From Lentisphaerae bacterium RIFOXYA12_64_32 (GTDB taxonomy: Bacteria; Verrucomicrobiota; Lentisphaeria; Oligosphaerales; YB12-FULL-65-16), in assembly GCA_001803235.1 (NCBI GenBank), contig MHBL01000392.1, positions 1 to 39,477 of the forward strand: a DNA stretch of 39,477 nucleotides. Direction: 5' to 3'. Below are positions 1-8,520 of this stretch, one piece after another. The position numbers were made by a program, and so were the translations under genes. The notes below the pieces were generated by a model. That model was given only the letters and a program-made list of their open reading frames with translations, made no database searches and had not been told where the DNA came from. Numbering within the stretch: position 1 is the first letter of the stretch; each line of letters starts with the position of its first letter.

Positions 1-65
1 AGTGAACCCGTTCACCTGCCACACGAGGTGGCAGGGGTCTGTGCTCCACCCTTTGCTGACACATT
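1..65 (+). repeat. Dispersed leader element, copy A
   Basis: This 65-base stretch closely matches 14043-14108 (I count only a handful of differences). It holds a short hairpin: 15-22 pairs with 28-35 around a five-base loop. In the other copy one outer pair changes from C-G to U-G, so pairing is kept. Both copies lie 100 bases upstream of a plus-strand gene, and both begin at or next to a TGA triplet, which in copy B is the stop codon of the preceding gene. It could be a transcribed 3'/5' element or a REP-like repeat. No known riboswitch is recognised. Confidence 0.6.
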
Positions 66-167
66 ACCGTGAGGCGGCGCTGCCCCTTGTTTTTGGCTCT
101 TCCTGCAACTACGTTCCCCATCAAAGCAGAATGGACGTTCCTCAACATTCGAGAAGAGTTGCCACCC

Positions 168-890
168 ATGAAGATCCTGGCGATTGGCGGTTCCGGATAT
201 GTCGGTGGCCTCATCACCCCGTATCTCAAGACGCGCCACGAGATTCGGATCCTGGATCTGAAGCCGCCGTGCGACGCGGACGTCGAGTATGTTCAAGGCT
301 CAGTCCTCGCCCCGAACGACGTCAGGGGCGCCATGGCAGGCATCGAGGGTTTGGTGTACCTGGCGATGGGAGTCCCAGACAAGGACGGGAACCATCAAGA
401 TGGCCCCAGCTTCGACGCGAACGTCAAAGGCGTCCACCTCGCGCTGTCGGCTGCTGTGACGGCCGGTGTGCGCCGCGCGGTCTACGCCAGCACGATGTCG
501 GTGTACAACGATTGGAGCAAGCCTGCCGTGCAGAACGAAGCCACGCCCCCGGACGCGTCGGGGGTCTACGGTTTCACCAAGCGCCTGGGCGAGGAGGTGT
601 TCGAGTGGTTCGCCCGAACGCGCGCGTTCCCGTCGTTCGCGCTTCGCCTGTGCGGTCCCCTGTCCGACGAGCGGTGGCAGGCGGCGTCCCAACACGGCTA
701 TTCCGGAAACACCAGCGCCAGCGACGTGGCCCGGGCTTTCCACCTCGCCCTCGAAGCGGATCACAAGGGGTTTACAGCGGTTCACATCACCGGCGACTAC
801 GAGAACCGTCTCACGGACCTGTCTCGCGCCAAGGCGGTACTCGGGTGGGAACCCCTGGCACGGCCGGGTGTCGTCTCCCGATTCCTCTGA
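168..890 (+). CDS. NAD(P)-dependent epimerase/dehydratase (extended SDR family)
   Basis: A 240-residue Rossmann-fold sugar-nucleotide epimerase/dehydratase-like protein. The N-terminus carries the dinucleotide-binding glycine motif (IGGSGYVGG, residues 6-14), followed by an acidic residue after strand 2 (ILD, about residue 30). The catalytic tyrosine and lysine are Y134 and K138 in YGFTK, with candidate serine/threonine at 108-109. It is shorter than classical UDP-glucose epimerases (about 310-340 residues), with a reduced substrate domain, so the substrate cannot be named. The start at 168 is preferred because the glycine motif follows at once and a purine-rich stretch (GAGAAGAG) lies upstream; longer in-frame openings begin at 69. 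It is convergent with the acetolactate decarboxylase gene. Confidence 0.85.
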   Translation: MKILAIGGSGYVGGLITPYLKTRHEIRILDLKPPCDADVEYVQGSVLAPNDVRGAMAGIEGLVYLAMGVPDKDGNHQDGPSFDANVKGVHLALSAAVTAGVRRAVYASTMSVYNDWSKPAVQNEATPPDASGVYGFTKRLGEEVFEWFARTRAFPSFALRLCGPLSDERWQAASQHGYSGNTSASDVARAFHLALEADHKGFTAVHITGDYENRLTDLSRAKAVLGWEPLARPGVVSRFL

Positions 891-1100
891 GGCCCAGCGG
901 AAATCCCGGCCCGCGCTGGTCCGTTGATGCAGATTGTATCCATCCGCGCCCCGGGTATCTTTTTTCCATGGCCTGGCAAGCAACTTCCCACCAGTCAGTT
1001 ATGGCGGAGGGAATACGGTCACCAAGTGAACGCGCCGGCGTTTCGGTGAGTGCCATTGCAGCGCACGGCTTCCTACCCAGCAACGCAACACCGGACAGCA

Positions 1101-1829
1101 TCACCGCTCGGCTCTGCTCAAGTCCTTCTCGGTGTCGCGGCGAAAGTCCCACGTCAGGTAATCCAGGCTCATCGGCAGAGCCAGTTCCAGGGCCGGAATC
1201 ATCTGCACCCCTGCCTCAATCCCGTCTGGCCGACACTCCAGCAGGTGTCCGCCCCGTTGCCTGTCCGCAGAGAGGAAATGCAGGTGTAGTCCGGGCACGC
1301 TCAGTGACCCCAGGAACGCTGGCGTGAAGAACCCCGCCAGGGTCCCCTCGATATCCGTAAACGTGAATACCGGTTGTTCCTGGGCCACCTCAACCAGCGG
1401 CCGGTAGCTCGCCTGCTTTGGCATCGAGCGAACCCGGACGTGCGCGAAGTGCCCCTCGATCCGCAGAGCATAGACGATGTTCGGCGACGGCAGCAGCCGC
1501 TCCAGCCACGCCAGAAAATCGGCGTAGGGCATGTTCTCGTCCAGCCGGTCCTGGCTCACGGGACGGTAGAAGGTCACACACGCGAACGGCGTGCACGCCT
1601 GCTCGTCGACAACGTGGACCTCGCCCGTGGCGCTGATCTGGTAGATTCGCCCGTCGAGCATAGCCATCTCGCCGTCCAGGCTGTCAAACGTGCCCAGCCC
1701 GAAGTCGCCGTGCTGCTTGATCTGCGACAACGGGATCTTCTCCTCGTAGATGCCTTCGACGAGTGCATTGATGGGAGCACACAAGTAGACCCGATTGGTG
1801 TTGCGTGTTACGGGGTCGTTCTGATTCAT
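1101..1829 (-). CDS. budA: alpha-acetolactate decarboxylase
   Basis: A 242-residue protein with the features of alpha-acetolactate decarboxylase, which converts (S)-2-acetolactate to acetoin and CO2 in the butanediol/acetoin branch of pyruvate metabolism. The sequence reads from YLCAPINALVEGIY through GDFGLGTFDSLDGEM to the C-terminal zinc-binding segment GLHLHFLSADRQRGGHL, whose three histidines (two in HLH, one in GGH) are the expected ligands. A conserved glutamate lies in DIEGTLAGFF. Length fits the family (about 235-260). The gene follows the VOC protein gene by 10 bases on the same strand, so the two are probably co-transcribed. No acetolactate synthase or acetoin reductase gene is visible in the window. 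Confidence 0.93.
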   Translation of the reverse strand: MNQNDPVTRNTNRVYLCAPINALVEGIYEEKIPLSQIKQHGDFGLGTFDSLDGEMAMLDGRIYQISATGEVHVVDEQACTPFACVTFYRPVSQDRLDENMPYADFLAWLERLLPSPNIVYALRIEGHFAHVRVRSMPKQASYRPLVEVAQEQPVFTFTDIEGTLAGFFTPAFLGSLSVPGLHLHFLSADRQRGGHLLECRPDGIEAGVQMIPALELALPMSLDYLTWDFRRDTEKDLSRAER

Positions 1830-1839
1830 GCTGGACGAC

Positions 1840-2250
1840 TCATTTCAGGATGCAATTCTCGTGAGTGATTTGAGAACTGCGGTCCGTGTACTGGTGGAAC
1901 TCGATTCTCACCCCGCTCGGGTCCGTGGTCCACATCTGCCAGCTCTGATCGGCGCCGAGTTTCTTGGGTGTCACTTCGTATCCGTTTTCCGTGAGTCGCA
2001 GGCCGGTCTGCTCGATGTCATCGACCTCCAGGCAGAAATGCTGGATAGGGCCATTCGCCTTGGCGTCGATCCCGTCGCGCAGGAAGACCTCGACATACCC
2101 GCCTCGAGACACCTCCAGGTAGAACCCGACGACTCGGCCGTCGCCAATGAAGTCAAAGGCTTTCTTCAGCCCCAGCCCGCAACAGTAGAACCGTTCCGCC
2201 GCCGCCAAGTCAGTAGCCGACAGACACACATGCGCCAAACCTTTGATCAT
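1840..2250 (-). CDS. VOC-superfamily (glyoxalase/dioxygenase-like) protein
   Basis: A 136-residue single-domain protein of the vicinal oxygen chelate fold, which binds a divalent metal and acts on small oxygenated substrates (glyoxalase I, extradiol dioxygenases, epimerases). Visible ligands are the histidine in GLAHVCLSATDL at the N-terminus, the histidine in IQHFCLEVDD in the middle and the glutamate in RIEFHQY near the end. Start chosen at 2250 (MIKGLAHVC), because family members begin with this strand; the upstream in-frame extension of 23 residues looks non-coding. It is first in a two-gene unit with the acetolactate decarboxylase. The substrate is unknown. Confidence 0.85.
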   Translation of the reverse strand: MIKGLAHVCLSATDLAAAERFYCCGLGLKKAFDFIGDGRVVGFYLEVSRGGYVEVFLRDGIDAKANGPIQHFCLEVDDIEQTGLRLTENGYEVTPKKLGADQSWQMWTTDPSGVRIEFHQYTDRSSQITHENCILK

Positions 2251-2359
2251 TGTTTGCGCCTTTCCGGTGCTGGGAGAATCTTGTGCTGGCAGATGCGTTC
2301 GACAACCACCATTTGGCAAGGGCGGCTGACGTTGCCGGACCTCTCCGCCGCAGGTCCTG

Positions 2360-3151
2360 TTACTGGCCCGTCCGGAAGGTGTAGACGACCGGATCCAGCG
2401 GCACCCCGGCGGCGCTCTGGAAGTTGTTATGCGAGCGGCTGTTCAACCCGAGGCGGTAGGCGTGGTCCGGCTCCAGGCGCACGGGTAGCACGCAGGTGCG
2501 CTGGTCCTCGGTCCAGTGCGGGCCTTCGCCCTCTGGTCCCGCCGGGTACTCCGGCCCACCACCGGTCCATGAAAACCCCCCGGCCATGGGCACGCTGAAG
2601 GTGATCCGCAGTTCGGTGGTGCGCGGGTCGACCCCGGTCGCGCCGTTGGCCGGGACCATTTCGGTCACCACCGGCTTCTGCGTCTTGGCGGTTTGTTCGT
2701 CGTCCGCACCGCGCGTGGTGAAGTAGATCGCCGACGGCGACACCGGCACGCCCGTGGCGCTGCGAAAGTTCCGGTGACTCTTCGAGTTGACGCCGACGCG
2801 GTAGTAGTGCCCTGGCTCCAGCTTCACGGGCAACACCGCGGTGCGCGCGTCACGCCACGTCGCTTTCTGCCCTTCGGGCACGGGCGGGAACTCCGGTCCA
2901 CCGCCGGTCCACGAACAGCCGCGCCCCATATCGCGGTCGAACGTGATCGTGATCTCGGTCAAGGCCGGATCCACGTCTTTGGCGCCCACCTCCGGCGCCG
3001 TGGCGAGAATCCGCGGCGGCCCGTCCGCAGCGGCCGTCTCCGGTTGCACCGGATCCGCCGCCGCGGTCACCAGCGCCCAGCCGAGCGCCAACCCGAGCCC
3101 CGCTGCCATTGCCGCCCCAGTGCCTGACCTTCTGCGGAATACGCACGTCAT
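2360..3151 (-). CDS. Exported protein with two SbsA-type Ig-like repeats
   Basis: A 263-residue protein with an N-terminal signal or membrane segment (about residues 15-32, rich in Ala/Leu/Gly) and two homologous Ig-like repeats. Each repeat has the pattern P-x-x-GA-x-x-VDP-x-x-TE-I-x-ITF, a WTGGGPE(F/Y)P motif, a VLPV(K/R)LEP segment and a (V/L)G(V/N)S(K/R)SHxNF segment. Repeat 1 runs from about residue 50 to 150 and repeat 2 from about 155 to 263. This matches the SbsA/Big_5 Ig-like family found in surface and extracellular proteins. The start at 3151 has a strong AGGAGGT ribosome-binding site five bases upstream. No catalytic domain is seen, so a structural or adhesive role outside the cell is likely. 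Confidence 0.75.
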   Translation of the reverse strand: MTCVFRRRSGTGAAMAAGLGLALGWALVTAAADPVQPETAAADGPPRILATAPEVGAKDVDPALTEITITFDRDMGRGCSWTGGGPEFPPVPEGQKATWRDARTAVLPVKLEPGHYYRVGVNSKSHRNFRSATGVPVSPSAIYFTTRGADDEQTAKTQKPVVTEMVPANGATGVDPRTTELRITFSVPMAGGFSWTGGGPEYPAGPEGEGPHWTEDQRTCVLPVRLEPDHAYRLGLNSRSHNNFQSAAGVPLDPVVYTFRTGQ

Positions 3152-3456
3152 TGTCGACCTCCTGTTTCCGGAAACGGACCCAACGGACAAAACGGACCCA
3201 ACGGACGCGAGGATAGAGGATCGGGTCGGCGCCTATACCGTGTCCGGGGTCGGCGCCACCGATGCCCCGCCTCGTTGCACTCCGTCGCACGCTCACAGGC
3301 CTGGAGCGACCCAATATGGCGCAAGATTCGCGACAAGACAGGCTCGTAGTGCCGCGTTCACGCGGTCCGGGTTGCGCGTGGCCACGGAGCAAGGACATGG
3401 CCCCGCGAGGAACCGGCAAGTCGGGGTACTCCTCAGGTGCCCGTCCTCTTTGCGTT
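3152..3456. other. Intergenic region with short tandem repeat
   Basis: A 305-base spacer between two minus-strand genes, upstream of the Ig-like protein gene and downstream of the beta-helix lipoprotein gene. An 18-base unit rich in ACGGAC is present twice at 3173-3208. No convincing gene, RNA or terminator was recognised in the rest. Confidence 0.5.
3173..3208. repeat. Two copies of an 18-bp ACGGAC-rich tandem repeat
   Basis: Two adjacent 18-base units that differ only at the last two positions. Each contains ACGGAC twice. The repeat sits just upstream of the ribosome-binding site of the Ig-like protein gene on the minus strand. Its function is unknown. Confidence 0.7.
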
Positions 3457-6243
3457 TCACTCCAGCACGACGTTTCCGCCGTTGTCCAGTTGCATGGTGG
3501 ATCCCAGCGCGCCAGCCCAGATGATCCACTCGTTCGTCTCGGTCCGCAACACGCCGGCGTTGAACCCGAGCTTCAGGCCGGGCCGGTACTTGATCCCCAC
3601 GGCGCCCAGTGGCACGGCCCATTCCCCGGTCCACTCATTCCCGGAGACCTTGGCGGCAAAGCGGCTCGCGGTTCCCAGTTTTCCGGTCGCATCCGGGGGG
3701 GCGTCCGGGTCGGCGATGGCCTCATGCGCTCCAGCGGCGAACCCGTGCACGGCGAAGGTTGGCCCGGGCTTGGCTCTCGAGGCATCCCGGAACACCACCT
3801 CCGCGCCATCGTCCTGGCCCCAGCCGGCGCCGGGTTTCAGCTTTGCGGACTCCGCAACCGGCACGGTGATCGCGACGTACAGCGTGGTTCCATCATGACA
3901 GACCCGCAGCGTGGCCGGCGGTCCCTTCACCGGCTGCCGGTCCGGCGTCTCTTTCATCGGCAACGCCGGTTCCGGCCACTCCCCGGCCGAGACCACGCCG
4001 TCGATGGACACTGGCGCCACAACCTTCTTTGCGGTGCATGCCGCGGTTGGATGGGGCTGTGGCGCGGGCGGCGGTGCATCGGGCGCCTTCGGTCGCGCGG
4101 CGGCGGGCCGGACGGCATGCTTCACCGGCCACGAGGCCCGGAACTCATCGTTGTAGAGTCCGATCTTCTCGATGGGAATGCGCTGGAACCCCAGTCGCCA
4201 CGCCGGTGAGTCGTCCCGGAGCTGGAAGTTCTGCCGGGCCGCGTCCACGAAATGCGGGTCTTCCGCGATGAGGTTGTCCTCGAGAGTCACGTAGGGCCGG
4301 GCCTTGCCTTCGATCTCGTCCCACTTGTCGCACTGGTAGATGATGTTGCGCTTGACGATGGTCCCCTTGGGCGCCGCCGGTTCCTCCGCAAGGATGTTGG
4401 TCAGTTGCGGAAACCGTTCTGTCCACGGGGCTTGGCGGTACGGCATGCCGCACAGCGTTCCCTTCTCGGTGGCTTCCCGGCTCCACGCCTCCGCCGCGCC
4501 TTTCGCCCAGCCAAGGGCGCGGGCGTCCACGTGCACGGCGGGATGGCAGTCAACCATGATGTTGTTCTCAAACACGTCATCCCGCCCGCCCCCGACAAAG
4601 ACGGGGCGCACGACCTTGTAGAAGACGTTGCCGTACGCGTGCACGCCGCTGGTCATGTCATCCAGGTACAGCCCCGCGCAGCCCGGGCCGTCGAGGCTCA
4701 TGGAATGGTGCAGGTAGTTGTATCGAATCACGGTCCCGCGGATCGTCCAGTTGCACCACGGATGCATCATCCCGGCGTCGTTCGCCATATAGCAGACACT
4801 GTGGATCTCGTTGAACTCGATGAGGTGGTCGTTGCCGTCGAACTTGATGGCGGTGTGCGGCGAATCGTGGATGAGGTTGTGCCGGACCTTCTGCCCCACT
4901 CCGGTCGCGTAGACGGCGAACCGGTAGACCGGGTTCCAGCGGCTGTAGTGGTGGATGTGGTTGTTCTCGGCGTAATGCCCGGCGGGTGTCAGGCTGATGC
5001 GGTCACCGCCCTTGAGCAGCACGCCGCCATCGCCGGTTGCCGTGATGTCGCACCCGATCACGCCGTTCGTCGTGCCGCCGGATATCGTCGCCGCCCAGCC
5101 GCCGACATTCCGGATCGTGCAGCCGGCGATGCGACAGCCCGTCCCGTCCGCCATGGTCACGGCGGTGCCGCGTGCCGCTTCCAGGATCATGCCGCGCAGG
5201 GTCACGTGCGCGGCGTCTTTCATCACCACCAGGTTGTCCAGCAGCGACACCGTCGCGCAGCCCTTGTCGACCGGGGTCGGCGGGTAGAAATAGAGGATGC
5301 CGGTCTGCCGGTCGAGATACCATTCGCCGGGCTGGTCGATCTCCGACAGCAGGTTGAACGCATAGAACCACTGGTTCCGCCGGTAGCCGTAGCTGGGGAA
5401 CGGCGGGGCCAGGGTGATCACATGCTTGGCCGGATCGATGCCGGCAATCCGCTGCCGCTGATCGGCCCAGTCCCAGAACCAGAAACCGTGCGCCCAGGGA
5501 TCCTTCTCCGCCTGCCACCGCGCCGGGCGGTCGCCTTCATACTCGAAGATCCCTTCCTTGCAGCCCTTGGTGCCGCGGACGTCGACCGGCGTCGACCCGA
5601 GCACATCCACAACCCTGACGAAGCCCTCGTTCGGCCAGCGTGCCAGGGTCATCGGCTGGTCCGCGAAGAACAGCTCGAGGCCCGGCCCCTTCTCCACGCC
5701 GAACCCGCCGCCCATATCGCCGTAGTCCGTGATCCCGAGCGCCTTCAGGTCCGCCTGCACCACCTTCGCCCGCACCGATTCATCCAGCCGCGCCAGCACG
5801 GCCGAGTCAAGGACCGGTCCCCAGCCGGTGACGCGGCGCCCGCCGACCAGACGCACTTCTGCGCCCTTCGCCGCCCGGTACACGACCGGCGCCTCAGCCG
5901 TGCCGGCATCCTGCTTCGTCAGTTCAAACGGCCGCGAGAGTTCATAGGCGCCCCCCAACACTTCGACCGTCACGCCGCCGGCGGCCAAGGGGCCGGCCGC
6001 CGTCAGCCTGCGCACCGCGTCCCGGGCCCGCTCGAGCGTGGCGAACGGACCGTCGGTCCGGTCACGGTTCGGCTGCGCCAGCCGGCCCGACCAGGCATCG
6101 TTGCCGCGGGTGGCCACGTAGAAGTCAGCCGGCGGCTCGGGTGCTCGTGCGACATCCGCACCGCGCTCGCCCGTCCGGCACCCCGCGAGGAAACCCGCCC
6201 CCGACACGGCAAGCAGTCCGACCCACAGTGCGCATGGTCTCAT
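3457..6243 (-). CDS. Right-handed beta-helix lipoprotein with C-terminal CBM9-like domain
   Basis: A 928-residue predicted lipoprotein. The N-terminus has a signal peptide ending in the lipobox FLAGC (cysteine at about 21). Next comes FYVATRGNDAWSGR and FATLERARDAVR, a common opening of parallel beta-helix polysaccharide lyase/hydrolase-like proteins. A long central region of right-handed beta-helix repeats follows (for example TLRGMILEAARGTAVTM, VRHNLIHDSPHTAIKF, IRYNYLHHSM). After a proline-rich linker (about 725-745), the last 180 residues form a CBM9/DOMON-like sugar-binding domain (SIDGVVSAGEWPEP to GGNVVLE). The same C-terminal domain ends the protein at 14206-18240. Start 6243 is chosen because the signal peptide begins there and GGAGG precedes it. 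The likely role is cell-surface binding or cleavage of a polysaccharide; the substrate is not identifiable. Confidence 0.85.
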   Translation of the reverse strand: MRPCALWVGLLAVSGAGFLAGCRTGERGADVARAPEPPADFYVATRGNDAWSGRLAQPNRDRTDGPFATLERARDAVRRLTAAGPLAAGGVTVEVLGGAYELSRPFELTKQDAGTAEAPVVYRAAKGAEVRLVGGRRVTGWGPVLDSAVLARLDESVRAKVVQADLKALGITDYGDMGGGFGVEKGPGLELFFADQPMTLARWPNEGFVRVVDVLGSTPVDVRGTKGCKEGIFEYEGDRPARWQAEKDPWAHGFWFWDWADQRQRIAGIDPAKHVITLAPPFPSYGYRRNQWFYAFNLLSEIDQPGEWYLDRQTGILYFYPPTPVDKGCATVSLLDNLVVMKDAAHVTLRGMILEAARGTAVTMADGTGCRIAGCTIRNVGGWAATISGGTTNGVIGCDITATGDGGVLLKGGDRISLTPAGHYAENNHIHHYSRWNPVYRFAVYATGVGQKVRHNLIHDSPHTAIKFDGNDHLIEFNEIHSVCYMANDAGMMHPWCNWTIRGTVIRYNYLHHSMSLDGPGCAGLYLDDMTSGVHAYGNVFYKVVRPVFVGGGRDDVFENNIMVDCHPAVHVDARALGWAKGAAEAWSREATEKGTLCGMPYRQAPWTERFPQLTNILAEEPAAPKGTIVKRNIIYQCDKWDEIEGKARPYVTLEDNLIAEDPHFVDAARQNFQLRDDSPAWRLGFQRIPIEKIGLYNDEFRASWPVKHAVRPAAARPKAPDAPPPAPQPHPTAACTAKKVVAPVSIDGVVSAGEWPEPALPMKETPDRQPVKGPPATLRVCHDGTTLYVAITVPVAESAKLKPGAGWGQDDGAEVVFRDASRAKPGPTFAVHGFAAGAHEAIADPDAPPDATGKLGTASRFAAKVSGNEWTGEWAVPLGAVGIKYRPGLKLGFNAGVLRTETNEWIIWAGALGSTMQLDNGGNVVLE

Positions 6244-6364
6244 CCGTTCGGTCCTCCAGTCAATGCGTGTTCTCCTGCCCGTGCCCGTGCCTCCGCCCGC
6301 GAGCGAACCAGCCCGCTTTGACCCGTTGACACAGATTGCCCGTCCCCGGCGACTCTTTCGTATG

Positions 6365-7213
6365 TTAGGCCTGTTCGTCGAGCTGTTTGAGCGACTTACC
6401 ACCCTCAGTTTTCCACGCGGTGAGTCCGTTTGCGCTCCCGCCGTGTATGACGACCGCCGCTGCAGATGGACTGGAAAACTCCGTGTCCTTGGTGAAGACC
6501 CAGAAGCCGTCCTTGCCGATAAGCGTGCCATCGGCGATGAGTTGTTTGCGCTGGGCGACGACGTAGGGATAGCTCTCGGCGGATGGGCGATCCACGAAGA
6601 CGGCGGTGGAGCCCTGGAATACGACGAAACCGTTCACCGTACGCTGGCCCCGCGCTTCGGCTCCCTTGATACAGCAGAGGAGTACGCCACCAGGCTGAGC
6701 TTTCGCGGCGGGTTGAGCGATCGGCGCGAGAATGTCGCACCCGAGGACGGGGAGGAGTTGCCGAATACGTTCCAGAAACACCTCCATGTCCTCGCGGTCT
6801 GATTCAGGAAGCTTTGAGCCGCCAGCCTGGTTCTGTTCAAGCGTGAATCTTTTGATCTGAGCGGCTTCGGCGAGTAGGCGACTTTCGAGATACCTCACGT
6901 GGGCCTTCGTCAGATTCTCGTCCTTGCTCACGAAGACGATGGCCGAAACCCAGAACTCCTTTGTCTTGTGTTGCTTCAGGCGATCGCGAATGATCTCCGC
7001 CTCGCCGATGTAAGCGCGCGGGGCGCTGGTAAGAGGGTCGCTGCCAATGAGGATATAGACTCCGGCTTTGTCGAGTTCCTCGCGAGCAAGAAGTTCGTCC
7101 AGTTCCGTGCGGGGTGCCGCGACAGCCTTGCCGGTCCAGTTAGAGATCTCGGCCGTGCGCAGGCTCTTCGCGTCTCCGCGCGGGAGAAAGAGTTTGATGG
7201 TTGCCGATGTCAT
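6365..7213 (-). CDS. GIY-YIG nuclease-domain protein with DUF4357
   Basis: A 282-residue protein. Around residues 50-150 it has a GIY-YIG-like domain: AGVYILIGSD, then RAYIGEAEIIRDRLKQH, then FVSKDENLTKAHVRYLESRLL, which supplies the family's glutamate. The first GIY tyrosine is in GVYIL and the second motif reads AYIGE. The C-terminal part (about 195-282) resembles DUF4357 (NGFVVFQGSTAVFVDRPS, ending in a GGSANGLTAWK segment). This domain pairing is common in bacteria and is linked to mobile or defence loci, though its role is not established. Start 7213 (MTSATIKLF) has GGAG nine bases upstream. It stands alone between two exported-protein genes. Confidence 0.82.
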   Translation of the reverse strand: MTSATIKLFLPRGDAKSLRTAEISNWTGKAVAAPRTELDELLAREELDKAGVYILIGSDPLTSAPRAYIGEAEIIRDRLKQHKTKEFWVSAIVFVSKDENLTKAHVRYLESRLLAEAAQIKRFTLEQNQAGGSKLPESDREDMEVFLERIRQLLPVLGCDILAPIAQPAAKAQPGGVLLCCIKGAEARGQRTVNGFVVFQGSTAVFVDRPSAESYPYVVAQRKQLIADGTLIGKDGFWVFTKDTEFSSPSAAAVVIHGGSANGLTAWKTEGGKSLKQLDEQA

Positions 7214-7393
7214 GCGCGCTCCATAGACCGATGCTGTATCGAGTGTAGCCATACTCTTGGGAGAGGGGCTCAAGGGCAGGGTGATCCGTTGGTATCCGCC
7301 TCAATCCCTTGCTGGTCAAAGATATAGCATCACCTCGGCGGGATGCAAGGGGGAAGGGGCGACAGGTGAGAGGCAATAGGCAACAGAGACCCT

Positions 7394-8212
7394 CTACTTC
7401 CCGAGCTGCTGGAACGCCTGGTCGTCGAACTCGTAGAAGCGGATGCGGCCGGCGAAGAGTCTGGTCTTGGCTTCCGTCTCGACGCTGATGTTCTCTCCAA
7501 CCAGGAAGCGCGGCTTGGCGCCGGAGAACCGCGCCGGTGCTGCACAGATGCCGACCGAGACGTTCGGACTGGGGAAGCCCTCGACGAAGGTCATGTTCTT
7601 GTCGAACCGGACGATGCCGTGCTTCCTGGGATTCATGTAGAACCCCATCCACAGATGGCCCAGCGCTGTACCCATGGTCTGGACGCCGTATTGCGTGGTG
7701 CCGATCTCGAAGGTGTGGGTCTTCTGCAGCGTGAAATTCGCGTCATACTGATTGACGACATTGATCGGGTGCGGGTCTTTGCCGTACTTGTCCTCGCCGA
7801 TGTAGAAGCTTCCGTCGAGGAACGTGATGCCGTCCGGGTGCGGCGTATCCGGTATCGCATACCGTTTCACTTCGTTCAGGCTGGTATCCATGACGACGAC
7901 CCAGCTCTTGCCGCCCGTCTTCTCGATGTCCGCCTTGCCGGACAGGGCCTGCGCAATGTAGATCTTGCCGTCATGCATGCAGATATCGCCCGCATGCGCA
8001 CTGATCGGTACCTCCAGCAGCGTCTTGCCCGCATAGTCGGTCTTCAGGATCACCGCCGTGAAGGACCAGTAGACGGCATCCTCGTCACAGCAGATTCCCT
8101 GCAAGTGCCCGGCGTACTTGGCGTCGCCACTGACGATTTCCGCCGGGGGCAGCTCCTGCGCCAGGATCACGCCGGCCGTGAGCGACAACAGGGTCAACAG
8201 CATTCGTTTCAT
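7394..8212 (-). CDS. Exported protein of unknown function, possible beta-propeller
   Basis: A 272-residue protein starting with a clear signal peptide (MKRMLLTLLSLTAGVILAQE; cleavage probably after AQ or LA). The mature part has repeating hydrophobic strands with Gly/Asp turns (HAGDICMHDGKIYIA, DGITFLDGSFYIGED, TMGTALGHLWMGFY), which suggests a small beta-propeller, but no family is recognised. It is not an SMP-30 or NHL protein by obvious motif. Start 8212 has GCGGAG about 13 bases upstream, so it could be slightly different. The neighbouring AraC-type regulator is on the same strand about 300 bases upstream. Confidence 0.7.
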   Translation of the reverse strand: MKRMLLTLLSLTAGVILAQELPPAEIVSGDAKYAGHLQGICCDEDAVYWSFTAVILKTDYAGKTLLEVPISAHAGDICMHDGKIYIAQALSGKADIEKTGGKSWVVVMDTSLNEVKRYAIPDTPHPDGITFLDGSFYIGEDKYGKDPHPINVVNQYDANFTLQKTHTFEIGTTQYGVQTMGTALGHLWMGFYMNPRKHGIVRFDKNMTFVEGFPSPNVSVGICAAPARFSGAKPRFLVGENISVETEAKTRLFAGRIRFYEFDDQAFQQLGK

Positions 8213-8520
8213 CCCGCATACTCCGCATCGAGTTTTCCGTGCCCGTGCCCGATGCCGCTTGCCTGCGAAGCGTGGTCTGCCCCGGGCCGTCGAATAGGCG
8301 CGTGCCTGGACTTCGAGCAGGACGATAGTACCCATGACGGCAGCATGCAAGCGAGTGGGTGATGTGGTCTGCAGAACTGGGTAGCCCTCACAGAACGCGA
8401 ACGACTTTTCGGGGATTCTGTCACAGAAGTCGAAGGACTCTTTGGAAGAGATGGCGGAAGGAGGAGGCGATTCGAGCGGTGGCGACGGACAGCGGAATGG
8501 CCGCGCCACGGGCCTCGACC
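8213..8520. other. Intergenic region, no feature recognised
   Basis: A 308-base spacer between the AraC-type gene and the exported-protein gene, both on the minus strand. It would hold the promoter of the exported-protein gene. No clear promoter, terminator or RNA was found. Confidence 0.4.

Noticed and set aside
4252..6321. Long plus-strand open frame opposite the beta-helix lipoprotein
   Set aside because: It mirrors the codon structure of the real gene on the other strand and has no recognisable domains.
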